From Campylobacter pinnipediorum subsp. caledonicus (GTDB lineage: Bacteria > Campylobacterota > Campylobacteria > Campylobacterales > Campylobacteraceae): DNA of 64,000 nucleotides. The stretch lies in NCBI RefSeq assembly GCF_002022005.1, contig NZ_CP017258.1, positions 1,116,001 to 1,180,000 of the forward strand, read 5' to 3'. Both the position numbers and the translations under genes were made by a program. A model generated the notes under the pieces. It searched no databases. It was not told the origin of the DNA and was given only the letters and a program-made list of their open reading frames with translations. Below are positions 38,801 through 47,351 of the stretch, piece by piece. Within the stretch, counting starts at the first letter, position 1; the number at the start of each line of letters is the position of its first letter.

Positions 38801-38944
38801 AAACCAACCAGCGCCATAAACATAGCTCCAAGCCATTTGGGTAGATGTTTTGCTCTCTATAATCGTTGCAGCACCACTAGCAAAAGCAAAGATTATTAGC
38901 AAAATTATCATTGATCCCATACTAAAAAAATTCTTTAGAAACAT
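35870..38944 (-). CDS. ccsBA: Fused cytochrome c synthetase CcsBA (system II)
   Basis: CcsBA exports haem and attaches it to CxxCH motifs of periplasmic cytochromes c. The 1024-residue chain joins ResB/CcsB (N-terminal half, starting helices and large periplasmic part) to CcsA (C-terminal half). The haem-handling WWD segment is seen as ESWGRYWGWDSKETWALV near residues 910-930, flanked by conserved histidines. Wolinella has three such lyases, one dedicated to the long-spaced haem site of MccA. This one is not next to mccA, and the sequence alone does not show which isoform it is. Confidence 0.93.
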   Translation of the reverse strand: MFLKNFFSMGSMIILLIIFAFASGAATIIESKTSTQMAWSYVYGAGWFAAVQLLLGMNLAYNIFRYKLINLKKLPSFLFHLSFLGILLGAGITRYFGFEGNVHIRENTETNIITTRGSYINFETKLNGKDYSVSIPRELEVLGKSGFDLTLDLEGKQAKLKFLEYVPNASYKFVDEKSGKPVIELVISNASEREEVSLLDGEEVVAGNVSFLFNATPKDGQKYVLFELKDDKFYITSNTEISKFSMADNAKTTLPADTKVDLQTLNLFTVGGVNFSAKFLSSSAARRLVPDKNSEFDAIIANLSYEGEDKEMVLFHNLIEPAKAIIGTQVFSASWGFQQIKLPFSLYLKDFELKRYPGSNSPMSYASDVVVKDPNNKEFDYRIYMNHVLDYAGYRFFQSSYDMDERGTILSVNKDPGKIPTYISYFLLGLGLLLNIINPNSRFMKLARLINQDSIKKTAIFVFFTCFALNTTSVNAADFLPNISKEHAEKLGRLLVQSQDGRMKPFDTVSKEVLNKIHRSDNIGSLNSNQVVLSIMVDPPYWRQENIISIGTSKEVKKVLGVDEKQKYANFNDFFIVKDDSSEYKLTRYADVANRKHPGSRGTFDKDVIKIDERLNVFYMVFTGEMFKIFPKQDDPSNTWYAPNSALISMPMTEANEIANMMKDYFVSVDEAIVSNDWSKADLALQTISDYQQKYGSAIMPSKTRLDTEILFNRLNIFDRLTPVYLLAGFVLLIFVFIKMLIPRANINGVFKGIYYLNILAFIIHTVGLGVRWYISEHAPWSNAYESMVYIAWALSLSGIIFSKQSPIAMALTSILAGVTLFVAHLSWMDPQITNLVPVLQSYWLTIHVSVITASYGFLGLCALLGFFVLVLIGLSNTKKPNPQILKNITEATRINEMAMILGISLLTLGNFLGGVWANESWGRYWGWDSKETWALVSILVYAAVLHIRFVAKINSQYAFAVLSMFAYWSIIMTYFGVNFYLAGMHSYAAGDSFPIPNFIWVIIGVMIFVSVLAYFNRKICTKI

Positions 38945-38978
38945 TGTTAGCCTTTTTAAATATAATCATTTCAAAAAA

Positions 38979-38984
38979 ATTATA
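38979..38984 (-). promoter_or_regulatory. -10 box of the ccsBA promoter
   Basis: TATAAT on the minus strand, 34 bases before the ccsBA ATG. Confidence 0.45.
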
Positions 38985-39016
38985 TACTATTTTTTTAAAT
39001 GTAAGTTAAGTTTTTT

Positions 39017-39053
39017 AAATGATTTAAATTTATAGTGTAAATTTAAATCATTT
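39017..39053 (-). terminator. Long perfect hairpin after cmoA
   Basis: AAATGATTTAAATTTA (39017-39032) pairs perfectly with TAAATTTAAATCATTT (39038-39053), a 16-bp stem with loop TAGTG, right after the cmoA stop. The stem is almost all A-T and lacks a clean T tract. Confidence 0.55.
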
Positions 39054-39055
39054 AT

Positions 39056-39760
39056 TTACTTAAAAGCTATAAAACTCATAAAATTACCCCACTTAAAAAT
39101 ACTCTCAACTCTTTTAAATCCAGCTTTTAAAACTAGGGTTTTATTCTCTTCTTCAGTATATGGAATTAATACATTTTCAAGAGCTTCTCTTTTTTGAGAA
39201 ATTTCATAACGAGAGTAACCTTGATTTTCTTTATATTGTTCGTATATTTCAATCATCTGTTTTGCAAATTTTTTATCTTCATAGATAATTTTCTCACTAA
39301 AAATAAAAAATCCATTATCATTTAAACCATTATAGATATTTTTTACAAGTGTTTCTCTTTTTATTGGTCTTATAAATTGCAATGTATAATTTAACAAAAC
39401 AGCATCAAAATTATCAAGCTCATATTCCAATATATCACATACTTTCAGATCAATTCCAGCACCATAAGCTTTTGATTTTTGTGATGCGAGTTGTATCATG
39501 GCTTCTGAATTATCAACACCAAATAATCTCAAATCATCTCTTAAATTATAAATAGATATCAAGCTTGTGGCTGTTGAACAACCAAGGTCTATTAGCTTTG
39601 CATTACTTGGCAAAAGTTTAGATAAAATATCAGCTATAAGCCCTAAAGATACATCATAAAATGGAACGCTTCTACCTATCATATCATCAAAAACACTAGC
39701 AACAGATGAATCAAACTCAAATTGTTTATCTATCGGTTTTGTAAAAATCTTATCTTTCAT
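39056..39760 (-). CDS. cmoA: Carboxy-S-adenosyl-L-methionine synthase CmoA
   Basis: CmoA makes carboxy-SAM from SAM and prephenate, the donor for the cmo5U34 wobble modification of tRNA. The class I methyltransferase fold shows LIDLGCSTATSLISIY and GVDNSEAMIQ, and the N-terminus FEFDSSVASVFDDMIGRSVP is typical of CmoA. At 234 residues the length is normal. No cmoB is present in the window. It follows ribF closely on the minus strand. Confidence 0.9.
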   Translation of the reverse strand: MKDKIFTKPIDKQFEFDSSVASVFDDMIGRSVPFYDVSLGLIADILSKLLPSNAKLIDLGCSTATSLISIYNLRDDLRLFGVDNSEAMIQLASQKSKAYGAGIDLKVCDILEYELDNFDAVLLNYTLQFIRPIKRETLVKNIYNGLNDNGFFIFSEKIIYEDKKFAKQMIEIYEQYKENQGYSRYEISQKREALENVLIPYTEEENKTLVLKAGFKRVESIFKWGNFMSFIAFK

Positions 39761-39770
39761 ATATCACAAC

Positions 39771-40622
39771 CTATAATGATAACTTGCAAGCAAGAGATAT
39801 TATTCTCGCATTATTTATATCTTCTTGTATTGCTTTTTTTAGCTCTTCCAAGCTTTCAAATTTAATATTATTTCTTAATTTTGATATAAAACAAACAGAA
39901 ACTTTTTTTGGAGCATGCTCTATCATTTCATCTATAATATGAGTTTCTAAACTAAACTTACCATCAGTGCTAAGCCTATCTCCTATAAATGTTACAGAGC
40001 CAAATATCTTATTTCCTATTTTTGTCTTGGTGGCATACACGCCATCGCTAGGCAAAACATATCCCAAATCACGTAAATTAAGTGTAGCTACAAGTTTTTT
40101 AGAACCTATTCCTTGACCACTTATAACTTCACCCTCTATTGAATACTCTCTACCCAAAAACATATTTGCTCTTTGTATGCTACCTTTTTTTATAAGCTCT
40201 CTAATAATAGAACTATGAACACCAATGCCATCAAAACAATATTCATCAACGATAACAACTTCGCCATCAAACATATCTTTTAAATCATACCTATTCCAAG
40301 CTCTATCTTTTCCAAATCTAAAGTCAAATCCAACAACAATTTTATTTAAATGCTTAAAATCTTTTTTTAAAAGCTTTATAAAATCATAACCAGAAAGAGA
40401 TTTTATATCTTCAAATTCATACAAAAAACAGGGATAATTAGAATACTCAGCCCTTTTTAGCCTTGGAGTTATATTTGCAAAATTCTTATCTATAACAACA
40501 AGTCCGCCATACTCCCCAAGATGTTTTAAAAGCTCTTTATGACCTTTGTGAATTCCATCAAAATGACCAATTGCGACCGCGGTTATATTATCTTTTGTTA
40601 AAAGCGTAGAAAAATTCGGCAT
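39771..40622 (-). CDS. ribF: Bifunctional riboflavin kinase/FAD synthetase RibF
   Basis: RibF phosphorylates riboflavin to FMN and adenylylates it to FAD. The N-terminal nucleotidyltransferase has AIGHFDGIHKGH (HxGH type) and VVGFDFRFGKDR; the C-terminal kinase domain has GIGSKKLVATLNL, where a typical enzyme has G-R-x-L-G-x-P-T-A-N. The 283-residue length is slightly short, mostly in the kinase half. The ATG lies inside the end of tlyA (35-base overlap) with AAAGGAA upstream. Confidence 0.87.
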   Translation of the reverse strand: MPNFSTLLTKDNITAVAIGHFDGIHKGHKELLKHLGEYGGLVVIDKNFANITPRLKRAEYSNYPCFLYEFEDIKSLSGYDFIKLLKKDFKHLNKIVVGFDFRFGKDRAWNRYDLKDMFDGEVVIVDEYCFDGIGVHSSIIRELIKKGSIQRANMFLGREYSIEGEVISGQGIGSKKLVATLNLRDLGYVLPSDGVYATKTKIGNKIFGSVTFIGDRLSTDGKFSLETHIIDEMIEHAPKKVSVCFISKLRNNIKFESLEELKKAIQEDINNARIISLACKLSL

Positions 40623-41295
40623 TTCCTTCCTTTCCCTTTAACTCACACTCTTTTGTTTCAATAAGTATCCAACCTAAATTTGCACATTCACGTTCAAAAT
40701 TTTTCATAGTAAGCCCTATAGATTTTTTATCTACAACAACTCCTTTTTTATTTCTCTTAACACCTTTTCCAACTTCATATTGTGGTTTAAATAACAAAAT
40801 AGCAGTTGAATCAACAGACATAAATCTATCAATATCTTTTAAAATTTGCAAAATAGATATAAAAGAAACATCGCAGGTTATAATATCAAATTTATTATCA
40901 TTTTTAAACTCTCTAATATCAGTTTCTTCATAAATTTCAACACGACTATCGTCTCTTAGACTTTTATCAAGCTGATCTTTACCTACATCGATTCCTACGA
41001 CTTTATCAATGCCATTTTCAAGCAAAATTTGCATAAAACCACCGGTAGAGCTTCCTACATCAAGAGCATTTTTACCTTTTAAATCTAAGTTAAGACACTT
41101 TAAAAAACCTTTTAACTTTAAAGCTCCACGACCAACATAAATTTCATCTAAAAGCTTGATATCAGCATTTTCTATCTCAAAAGCAGGTTTTGATAAAATT
41201 TCACCATCAAACATAACTTTTGAGTTTTTTATAAGTTCGCTTGCTTTATTTCTACTTATACCAAGCTTTGTTGACACAAAGATATCAGCTCTCAT
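40588..41295 (-). CDS. tlyA: TlyA-type 16S/23S rRNA 2'-O-methyltransferase
   Basis: TlyA methylates ribose of C1409 in 16S and C1920 in 23S rRNA, a modification needed for capreomycin sensitivity, and is often annotated as haemolysin. An N-terminal S4 RNA-binding domain (MRADIFVSTKLGISRNKASELI) is followed by an FtsJ-like methyltransferase core (ALDVGSSTGGFMQIL and IDVGKDQLD). The 235-residue length fits. It overlaps ligA by 11 bases upstream and ribF downstream. Confidence 0.92.
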   Translation of the reverse strand: MRADIFVSTKLGISRNKASELIKNSKVMFDGEILSKPAFEIENADIKLLDEIYVGRGALKLKGFLKCLNLDLKGKNALDVGSSTGGFMQILLENGIDKVVGIDVGKDQLDKSLRDDSRVEIYEETDIREFKNDNKFDIITCDVSFISILQILKDIDRFMSVDSTAILLFKPQYEVGKGVKRNKKGVVVDKKSIGLTMKNFERECANLGWILIETKECELKGKEGNAEFFYAFNKR

Positions 41296-43243
41296 TTATC
41301 ATTCTTTCTAATTCATCTTCTGATATAACCTTAATCCCTAAACTTAAGGCTTTTTCAAGTTTGCTTCCAGCATCTGCCCCAGCCAATACAAAATCAGTTT
41401 TTTTAGATACAGAGCTTAAAACCTTTGCACCGAAACTTTCCAACATATCTTTTATCTCATCTCTTGATTTACTAAGTGTGCCAGTTATAACAAAAGTTTT
41501 ATCTGTAATCAAACTTTGCTTCACTTCACTAATTACAGCTTTTGGGTTTACTATGTTTATTAAATTTATTATTGTTTCTTTATTAATTTCAATAAATTCA
41601 ATAAAACTTTTACTCATTTCATCACCAAAACCATCAAGTAAAAAAACATCTTCATAGCTAACATTTAACCAATTATCACCAAAAGCAAAAGCTATCTTTT
41701 TAGCAGCCACTTCGCCTATATGCTCGCACCCTAGCCCATTTATAAATCTTGACAAATCACAATTTTTACTATTTTCAATAGCATTTAGTAAATTTTTTAC
41801 CTTCTTATCTTTGAAGCCTTCAAGACAGATTAAATCCTCATATTTAAGATGATAGATATCTGTTATATTTTTTATGAGATTTTTTTCAAAAAGCAAATTT
41901 ACTATCGCATCTCCAAGACCATCTATATTTAGACATTTTTTTGAAGCATAATATATAATTGAGTTTATAACCCTTGCTTTGCATTCTAAGTTTTGACACT
42001 TTACAAAAACACCTTCATCAAGCAAATGAGACCCGCATTTAGGACAATACTTAGGACGCTCTATCGCAAGCTCAGAGCCATCTCTTCTATCTTTATAAAC
42101 ACCTGTTATCTTTGGTATTACATCGCCTGAGCGTATTATACTAACATAATCATTTTTCATAATACCAAGTCTTTGTATTTCATCAAAATTATGAAGTGTT
42201 GCTGATTTTACCCTAGCGCCATCTATAACAACCTCTTCTAAAACACCAACAGGAGTAACAACACCACTTCTTCCAACCTGAAAAGATACATCTATGAGTT
42301 TTGTTGTTTTTTGTATGGCTGGAAATTTAAAAGCAACCATAAATTTTGGAAATTTAACGGTATAGCCAAGATCGTTTGAGCCATCAAGTTCATCAACTCT
42401 AACAACCATACCATCCATTAAAATAGGCTTTTCATCCCTTAAACTCAAAAGCTCTTCATAACACTTATAAATTTCATCAACATTATAAGCAATCTTAAAA
42501 AAATCATCAAAATAAAATCCAAGTTTTTTTATAAAATCCATTATATCGCTATGTTTTTTAAACCCTAGCTCATGTTCTCCAACTCCCCAAGGCACAAACA
42601 AAAGTCTTCTGCTGGCAGTTATTTTACTATCAAGTTGTCTTAAACTTCCAGCAGCAGCATTTCTTGGATTTGACAAAAGCTGTTCTGAGTTTTTTGCTCT
42701 TTGCTCGTTTAAGGCATCAAAATCAGATTTTTTTATAACAACCTCACCTCTTATTTCTATCTTGCCTTTATAATCAATACTTAAAGGAATACTTTTTATA
42801 ACCTTTGCGTTTTGTGTTACATCTTCTCCAACAAGCCCATCGCCTCTTGTTATAGCTTTAACCAAAATTCCATTTTCATAAAGCAAATTTAAACTTGCTC
42901 CATCAAATTTTGGCTCAACTACAAAGCTAAATCTACACTTATCCCCTCTTTTTAGCCAAGCAATAAGCTCATCTTTGCTAAAAATATCTTCCATGCTCCA
43001 CATTTGTTTTATATGGCTTGCTTTACTAAATTTATCGCTTATCTCTCCACCTATTTTGTTTGTTGGTGAAAATATAGAAACCTTACTTGGATTTTGTTTT
43101 TCATATTCAAGCACCTTGTGATAAAGCTCATCATACTCTTCATCGCTAGCTAATGGTTTGTCATCCGTATAGTATGCCTTAGCCCATTTGTTTAAAATTT
43201 CAATGGATTTTTCATAATCATTTTGACCTGATATTTTTACCAT
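41285..43243 (-). CDS. ligA: NAD-dependent DNA ligase LigA
   Basis: LigA seals nicks using NAD+. The adenylation motif with the catalytic lysine is VEPKFDGASLNLL, followed by RGDGLVGEDVTQN. The zinc finger uses four cysteines (CPKCGSHLL and CQNLECKA), and helix-hairpin-helix repeats and a C-terminal BRCT domain (FVITGTLSKSRDEIKDML) follow. The 652-residue length is standard. It overlaps folP by 7 bases. Confidence 0.96.
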   Translation of the reverse strand: MVKISGQNDYEKSIEILNKWAKAYYTDDKPLASDEEYDELYHKVLEYEKQNPSKVSIFSPTNKIGGEISDKFSKASHIKQMWSMEDIFSKDELIAWLKRGDKCRFSFVVEPKFDGASLNLLYENGILVKAITRGDGLVGEDVTQNAKVIKSIPLSIDYKGKIEIRGEVVIKKSDFDALNEQRAKNSEQLLSNPRNAAAGSLRQLDSKITASRRLLFVPWGVGEHELGFKKHSDIMDFIKKLGFYFDDFFKIAYNVDEIYKCYEELLSLRDEKPILMDGMVVRVDELDGSNDLGYTVKFPKFMVAFKFPAIQKTTKLIDVSFQVGRSGVVTPVGVLEEVVIDGARVKSATLHNFDEIQRLGIMKNDYVSIIRSGDVIPKITGVYKDRRDGSELAIERPKYCPKCGSHLLDEGVFVKCQNLECKARVINSIIYYASKKCLNIDGLGDAIVNLLFEKNLIKNITDIYHLKYEDLICLEGFKDKKVKNLLNAIENSKNCDLSRFINGLGCEHIGEVAAKKIAFAFGDNWLNVSYEDVFLLDGFGDEMSKSFIEFIEINKETIINLINIVNPKAVISEVKQSLITDKTFVITGTLSKSRDEIKDMLESFGAKVLSSVSKKTDFVLAGADAGSKLEKALSLGIKVISEDELERMINES

Positions 43244-44376
43244 AAATTTACACTCTCCATAGCGCTATGCATCGCAAAAAGTTGCTTATGTTCCGCTACA
43301 TCATGGGTTCTAATAACACAAGCGCCATTTTCAAATGATTTTAGATGAAGATATAAGCTACCGCTAAGTCTATCTTTGACATCACTTTTATAATAATGAT
43401 TTATAACTGATTTTCTGCTAGCTCCTACAAGCAATGGATAGCCAAAATGAGTAAAATGCTCCAAGTGCTTCATTAAAAGCAAATTATGCTCTGGAGTCTT
43501 ACCAAAACCTATTCCAACATCTAAAAATATCTTTTTAGCGCCATTATACAACGCCTTATTTATTCTTTCTTCAAAAAAACTATCAATTTCTCTTATTAAA
43601 TCATCATATCTGGGATTGTTTTGCATAGTTTTTGGATCATTTTGCATATGCATCATGCAAAACTCAGCATCGTATTTACAGGCAAGTTTTGCTAATTCAG
43701 TATTTGATGTAATATCATTTATCATAGCAAATCCACGATCTAGTGCATACTCAAGACAATACTCATCAAAACTATCAAGGCTAAATTTCACTCTATCATA
43801 TAATTTTTCTTTATATATAAGATCCACAACATCTTTAATACGTCTAAATTCCTCATCTCTTCCAACATACTCGCTTCCAGGTCTAGAACTAACACCACCT
43901 ATATCTATATAATCAGCCCCATCTTCAATGAATTTTAAAATTCTCTCTAAGCTATCTTCCATACTTATACGACTACTTGGATTAAAGCTATCCTCATTAA
44001 TATTTAGCACTCCCATTATTAGTGGTTTTTTGGGTTTGTTAAATTTTAAAGATAAGAAATTAGATAAATTTTTAAGGCCAAAATCTTGCAATTTTTCTTT
44101 CTTGCAAAGTTGTTTTAATTGCGCATCAGTTCCTATAAGCAAGGCATTACTTGGTTCATCTTTGCCAAAAATAGTATTTTTATTTGTCACTAATTCGGCT
44201 CCGACACTCAATGCATCTTGCTTTAAGATATTTGCCGCTGGAGATTTAATATTTTTAATAAAAAAAAAGTTTATATTTGATTTTTTTTTCATCATATCTT
44301 GACCAGATAAGCTTGGAGATATTTGCTTACAAATTTCATCAAAATTTGATTCTTTATTTATTTTATAAATTGTCAT
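43237..44376 (-). CDS. folP: Dihydropteroate synthase with N-terminal extension
   Basis: FolP joins p-aminobenzoate to dihydropterin pyrophosphate and is the sulfonamide target. The catalytic part begins at about residue 115 (LIMGVLNINEDSFNP, then YIDIGGVSSRPGSE) and ends with VGASRKSVI and RTHDV. The first ~110 residues form an extension absent from E. coli FolP and known from Helicobacter and Campylobacter. Its coding sequence holds two 9-base homopolymer runs, A9 at 44260-44268 and T9 at 44281-44289. The ATG has AAGG upstream. Confidence 0.93.
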   Translation of the reverse strand: MTIYKINKESNFDEICKQISPSLSGQDMMKKKSNINFFFIKNIKSPAANILKQDALSVGAELVTNKNTIFGKDEPSNALLIGTDAQLKQLCKKEKLQDFGLKNLSNFLSLKFNKPKKPLIMGVLNINEDSFNPSSRISMEDSLERILKFIEDGADYIDIGGVSSRPGSEYVGRDEEFRRIKDVVDLIYKEKLYDRVKFSLDSFDEYCLEYALDRGFAMINDITSNTELAKLACKYDAEFCMMHMQNDPKTMQNNPRYDDLIREIDSFFEERINKALYNGAKKIFLDVGIGFGKTPEHNLLLMKHLEHFTHFGYPLLVGASRKSVINHYYKSDVKDRLSGSLYLHLKSFENGACVIRTHDVAEHKQLFAMHSAMESVNLW

Positions 44377-44394
44377 TTTTCCAACCTTTAAATT

Positions 44395-45012
44395 TTATTT
44401 TTTACTTTTATTTAAAATATTTAATAAAAGTGGCGTTAATATGCTATGTGCCTTAGAATTTAAAGAAGCTAAATTTACTATCTTATAAAAATAAGATAGC
44501 TCATCTTCACTAAATTTAAACCCAGCCTCTAATGCTTCTAAAATAATAACGCTTAAAATTTCTTTTAGCTCATTTTTACCAAAATCATCACTACGTTCTT
44601 TTGTCTCTATTGTCTGTATAAAATTATAAATTTCTTTTAACTCTAGCTGTCTAAGGTTTAACCCTGAGCTAATTTTTTTTCTTTTTCTATTTTTATATTC
44701 TACTATCAAACGAGAACAAATAGTAGGAAGTAAAGCATTTTTACTAGGTGCAACAATATAAAAAAATATATTTCTAGGTGGCTCTTCTATAACTTTTAGC
44801 AGTGAATTTTGAGCCTCTATGCGAAAACTCTTAGCCATCAAAACTAATAGTTTATCTTGTTCTTCAGATATATAAGCTTCGTTTATGACATTATTTGCAT
44901 TTTCTATTAAAAAATCATCACTTATAAAAAATTTAACATTATGTTTTAATTCTATCTCAAGCTCATTTTTAATACCATCAAAGTCATCTGAAATAATGAT
45001 TTTGCTACGCAT
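44395..45012 (-). CDS. holB: DNA polymerase III delta'-like subunit
   Basis: The 205-residue protein has the ATPase-like fragment AKSFRIEAQNSLLKVIEEPPRNIFFYIVAPSKN, matching the SRC-adjacent region of clamp-loader delta' (LLPTICSRLI). It is much shorter than E. coli HolB (334 residues) and lacks a Walker A motif, as usual in epsilonproteobacteria. It lies between hobA and folP, the same order as in H. pylori HP1230-HP1232 as I recall. A role in clamp loading is known for the family. Confidence 0.85.
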   Translation of the reverse strand: MRSKIIISDDFDGIKNELEIELKHNVKFFISDDFLIENANNVINEAYISEEQDKLLVLMAKSFRIEAQNSLLKVIEEPPRNIFFYIVAPSKNALLPTICSRLIVEYKNRKRKKISSGLNLRQLELKEIYNFIQTIETKERSDDFGKNELKEILSVIILEALEAGFKFSEDELSYFYKIVNLASLNSKAHSILTPLLLNILNKSKK

Positions 45013-45013
45013 T

Positions 45014-45556
45014 TTATAAGCTTAATTCAGCAAAAAGAGTCGCATCTATGCTTTTATCAAGCAAATTATACAAACTTATAAGTTTTGTATCTAATTTATC
45101 ATCACTCGAGCTAAGATAAAAGCTATTTTGAACTTGTTCATCAAAAAGCCACATATAACTATCATCATTTAACTTTGCAATTTGTGATTTTTTATCAGAA
45201 CTTTTTCCAATATAAAAATAAACATATCCGTTTGGAAAAACTATACTAAGCATATCTTCAAGCAACATTATCTGCTCTTTTGAACTAATGTCATCCAAAG
45301 ATGGATATATTGATTTTAGGCTTACAAATGGTAGCAATGGACGAGCAGAATTTACACTATTGATTTTTTTCAAAAGGTATGTCTCAAACCACTCTCTATC
45401 ATCATCAGTAAAAACAATAAAAGTTCGACCATTAAGCAAATATTTTAAGCGTGGAGCCAAAAGATTTGCCCACTCAACACGCTTTTCTTCCATCCAACTA
45501 AGTAAAAGACCTTCGGAGCGTATAGCATCCAAAGTCCATTTCATAAACTCTTGCAT
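45014..45556 (-). CDS. hobA: HobA, DnaA-binding initiation factor
   Basis: HobA is a DiaA-like protein of epsilonproteobacteria that tetramerises and binds DnaA domain I to help orisome assembly at oriC. The 180-residue length, the start MQEFMKWTLDAIRSEGLLLSW and the position between the aspartokinase and delta' genes match HobA of H. pylori. The SIS-like fold has no catalytic motif to check. It overlaps lysC by one base and is followed by holB after one base. Confidence 0.87.
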   Translation of the reverse strand: MQEFMKWTLDAIRSEGLLLSWMEEKRVEWANLLAPRLKYLLNGRTFIVFTDDDREWFETYLLKKINSVNSARPLLPFVSLKSIYPSLDDISSKEQIMLLEDMLSIVFPNGYVYFYIGKSSDKKSQIAKLNDDSYMWLFDEQVQNSFYLSSSDDKLDTKLISLYNLLDKSIDATLFAELSL

Positions 45557-46758
45557 TATTTTTCTAACTGATAAGCATTATGCAAAACACGAACAGCTAG
45601 CTCTGCATACTTTTGATCTACTATCACAGAGAGTTTTATCTCGCTTGTAGAAATCATTTGTATATTAATACCCTCTTTTGCAAGTGTTTCAAACGCAAGA
45701 CAAGCTATACCACTATGACTTTTCATACCAACGCCAACTATAGACACCTTAACGATTTGATCATCATATTCAATATGCTTTGCGGCAGCTAGAGTACTCA
45801 TAGTTTGTTTAGTAAGCTCTAGCTCATTTTGCGGAACTGTAAAACCTAAATTTGTAGTGCCATCTTGTCCAACGTTTTGAATAATCATATCAACATTTAT
45901 ATTTTTTTCAGCCAAAACTGTAAAAATATCAGCAGCAATACCAGGTTTATCAACAACGCCTCTTAAAGTAACCCTTGCTTGATTTTTATCCAAAGCTATA
46001 CCACTTACCAAAACCGCTTCCATACTAACATCCTCTCCTGTTATCAAAGTCCCTTCGTTATGATTAAAACTATTTCTAGTTATAAGTTTTACATTTAATT
46101 TTTTTGCAAGTTCCACAGATCTATTTTGAAGAACTTTAGCCCCAGCACTTGCCAGCTCTAACATTTCATCATAGCTAATTGTATTTAATTTTTTTGCTCT
46201 TTTTTCTACCCTAGGATCTGTTGTATAAACACCATCTACATCTGTAAAAATTTCACACAAATCAGCATCCAAAGCACCAGATAAAGCAACAGCACTAAGA
46301 TCGCTTCCGCCACGACCAAGAGTAGTGATATCTCCACCTTTTGTAATACCTTGAAAACCCGCAACTATTACTATTTTTCCATCACGAAGCTCTCTTTTTA
46401 TTCTAGATGTATTTATGTTTTCTATTCTAGCTTTTGTGTGAATATCATCTGTATATATTCCAGCCATGGCACCTGTTAAACCAACCGCTGGATAGCCCAT
46501 CTCATTTAAAGCTATAGTTAAAAGCGATGTAGTTACCTGCTCGCCTGAGCTTAAAAGCATATCCATAGCTATCGGATTTGGTTGTTTTGAAAAGTGTTCG
46601 CCGTATTCAACTAATTGATTAGTAACACCACTCATCGCAGAAACAACAACTACGACATCGGCACCACTTTTTTTAGTTTCTATAACTCTTTTTGCAGTTG
46701 CTTCTATTCGTTCAAGCGTTCCAACACTCGTTCCTCCAAATTTTTGAACGACTAGCAT
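45556..46758 (-). CDS. lysC: Aspartate kinase
   Basis: This enzyme phosphorylates aspartate, the first step to lysine, diaminopimelate, threonine and methionine. The N-terminus VQKFGGTSVG and TLGRGGSDLSAVAL are kinase motifs. Two ACT regulatory domains follow (GVVDKPGIAADIF, VSIVGVGMKSHSGIA), so feedback control is expected. The length of 400 residues is standard. It is coupled to rppH upstream and hobA downstream by one-base stop/start overlaps. Confidence 0.96.
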   Translation of the reverse strand: MLVVQKFGGTSVGTLERIEATAKRVIETKKSGADVVVVVSAMSGVTNQLVEYGEHFSKQPNPIAMDMLLSSGEQVTTSLLTIALNEMGYPAVGLTGAMAGIYTDDIHTKARIENINTSRIKRELRDGKIVIVAGFQGITKGGDITTLGRGGSDLSAVALSGALDADLCEIFTDVDGVYTTDPRVEKRAKKLNTISYDEMLELASAGAKVLQNRSVELAKKLNVKLITRNSFNHNEGTLITGEDVSMEAVLVSGIALDKNQARVTLRGVVDKPGIAADIFTVLAEKNINVDMIIQNVGQDGTTNLGFTVPQNELELTKQTMSTLAAAKHIEYDDQIVKVSIVGVGMKSHSGIACLAFETLAKEGINIQMISTSEIKLSVIVDQKYAELAVRVLHNAYQLEK

Positions 46759-47222
46759 TAAAAAAATCCTTTCTCTTTAAAATATGTCAAAACCTTTGTA
46801 TATATCGGTCTTTTAAAGTGATTTATATCATTAAAAATTTTATTAACATCAACAAATTTATACTTACTAAACTCTGGAAATTTAGTATTTAAATCAATCT
46901 TAGCACCACCTTTTAGTTTTACTAAAAAATACTTTTGTGTTTGTCCATCATAAGGATACATCTTAGTTGGTGCACTGTTTGGAAAATCGTAACTCAACCA
47001 ATCAGGATATTCATCTAAAATTTCAATTTGGTTTGTTCCTATCTCTTCTTTTAACTCTCTTAAAAGAGCATCTTTGGGATTTTCTCCCTCATCTATACCA
47101 CCCTGTGGAAACTGCCATACATGCTCTAAATCAACCCTATTTCCTATAAAAACATCACATTTTAAAGGATAGGCTGATGACAAAATAACAGCTGCCACAT
47201 TGGGTCTATATTTTTTTTTCAT
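46758..47222 (-). CDS. rppH: RNA pyrophosphohydrolase RppH (NudH)
   Basis: RppH removes pyrophosphate from the 5' end of mRNA and so starts decay by RNase J or E. The Nudix box GGIDEGENPKDALLRELKEEIG is complete, and WQFPQGGI and the RVDLEHVWQ start are typical of RppH rather than other Nudix enzymes. It is the first gene of the long minus-strand run rppH-lysC-hobA-holB-folP-ligA-tlyA-ribF-cmoA. Length 154 residues. Confidence 0.92.
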   Translation of the reverse strand: MKKKYRPNVAAVILSSAYPLKCDVFIGNRVDLEHVWQFPQGGIDEGENPKDALLRELKEEIGTNQIEILDEYPDWLSYDFPNSAPTKMYPYDGQTQKYFLVKLKGGAKIDLNTKFPEFSKYKFVDVNKIFNDINHFKRPIYTKVLTYFKEKGFF

Positions 47223-47323
47223 GATTTAACCCATTTATTATTTTTTAATTATGCGAGATTTTATCCAAAAAGAGTTTACATGGTGTTTAAAACGAACCTT
47301 GATAATAATTTAATTTTTTTATG

Positions 47324-47329
47324 TAAAAT
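47324..47329 (+). promoter_or_regulatory. Possible -10 box of hemW
   Basis: TAAAAT preceded directly by TG, about 22 bases before the TTG start at 47352, in the divergent gap with rppH. Confidence 0.35.
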
Positions 47330-47351
47330 GATAAAAAATTAATTAAAAAGA

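Noticed and set aside
41241-41657. Plus-strand ORF of 138 codons over ligA/tlyA
   Set aside because: It is the complement of the LigA BRCT domain and the TlyA start, both firmly identified.
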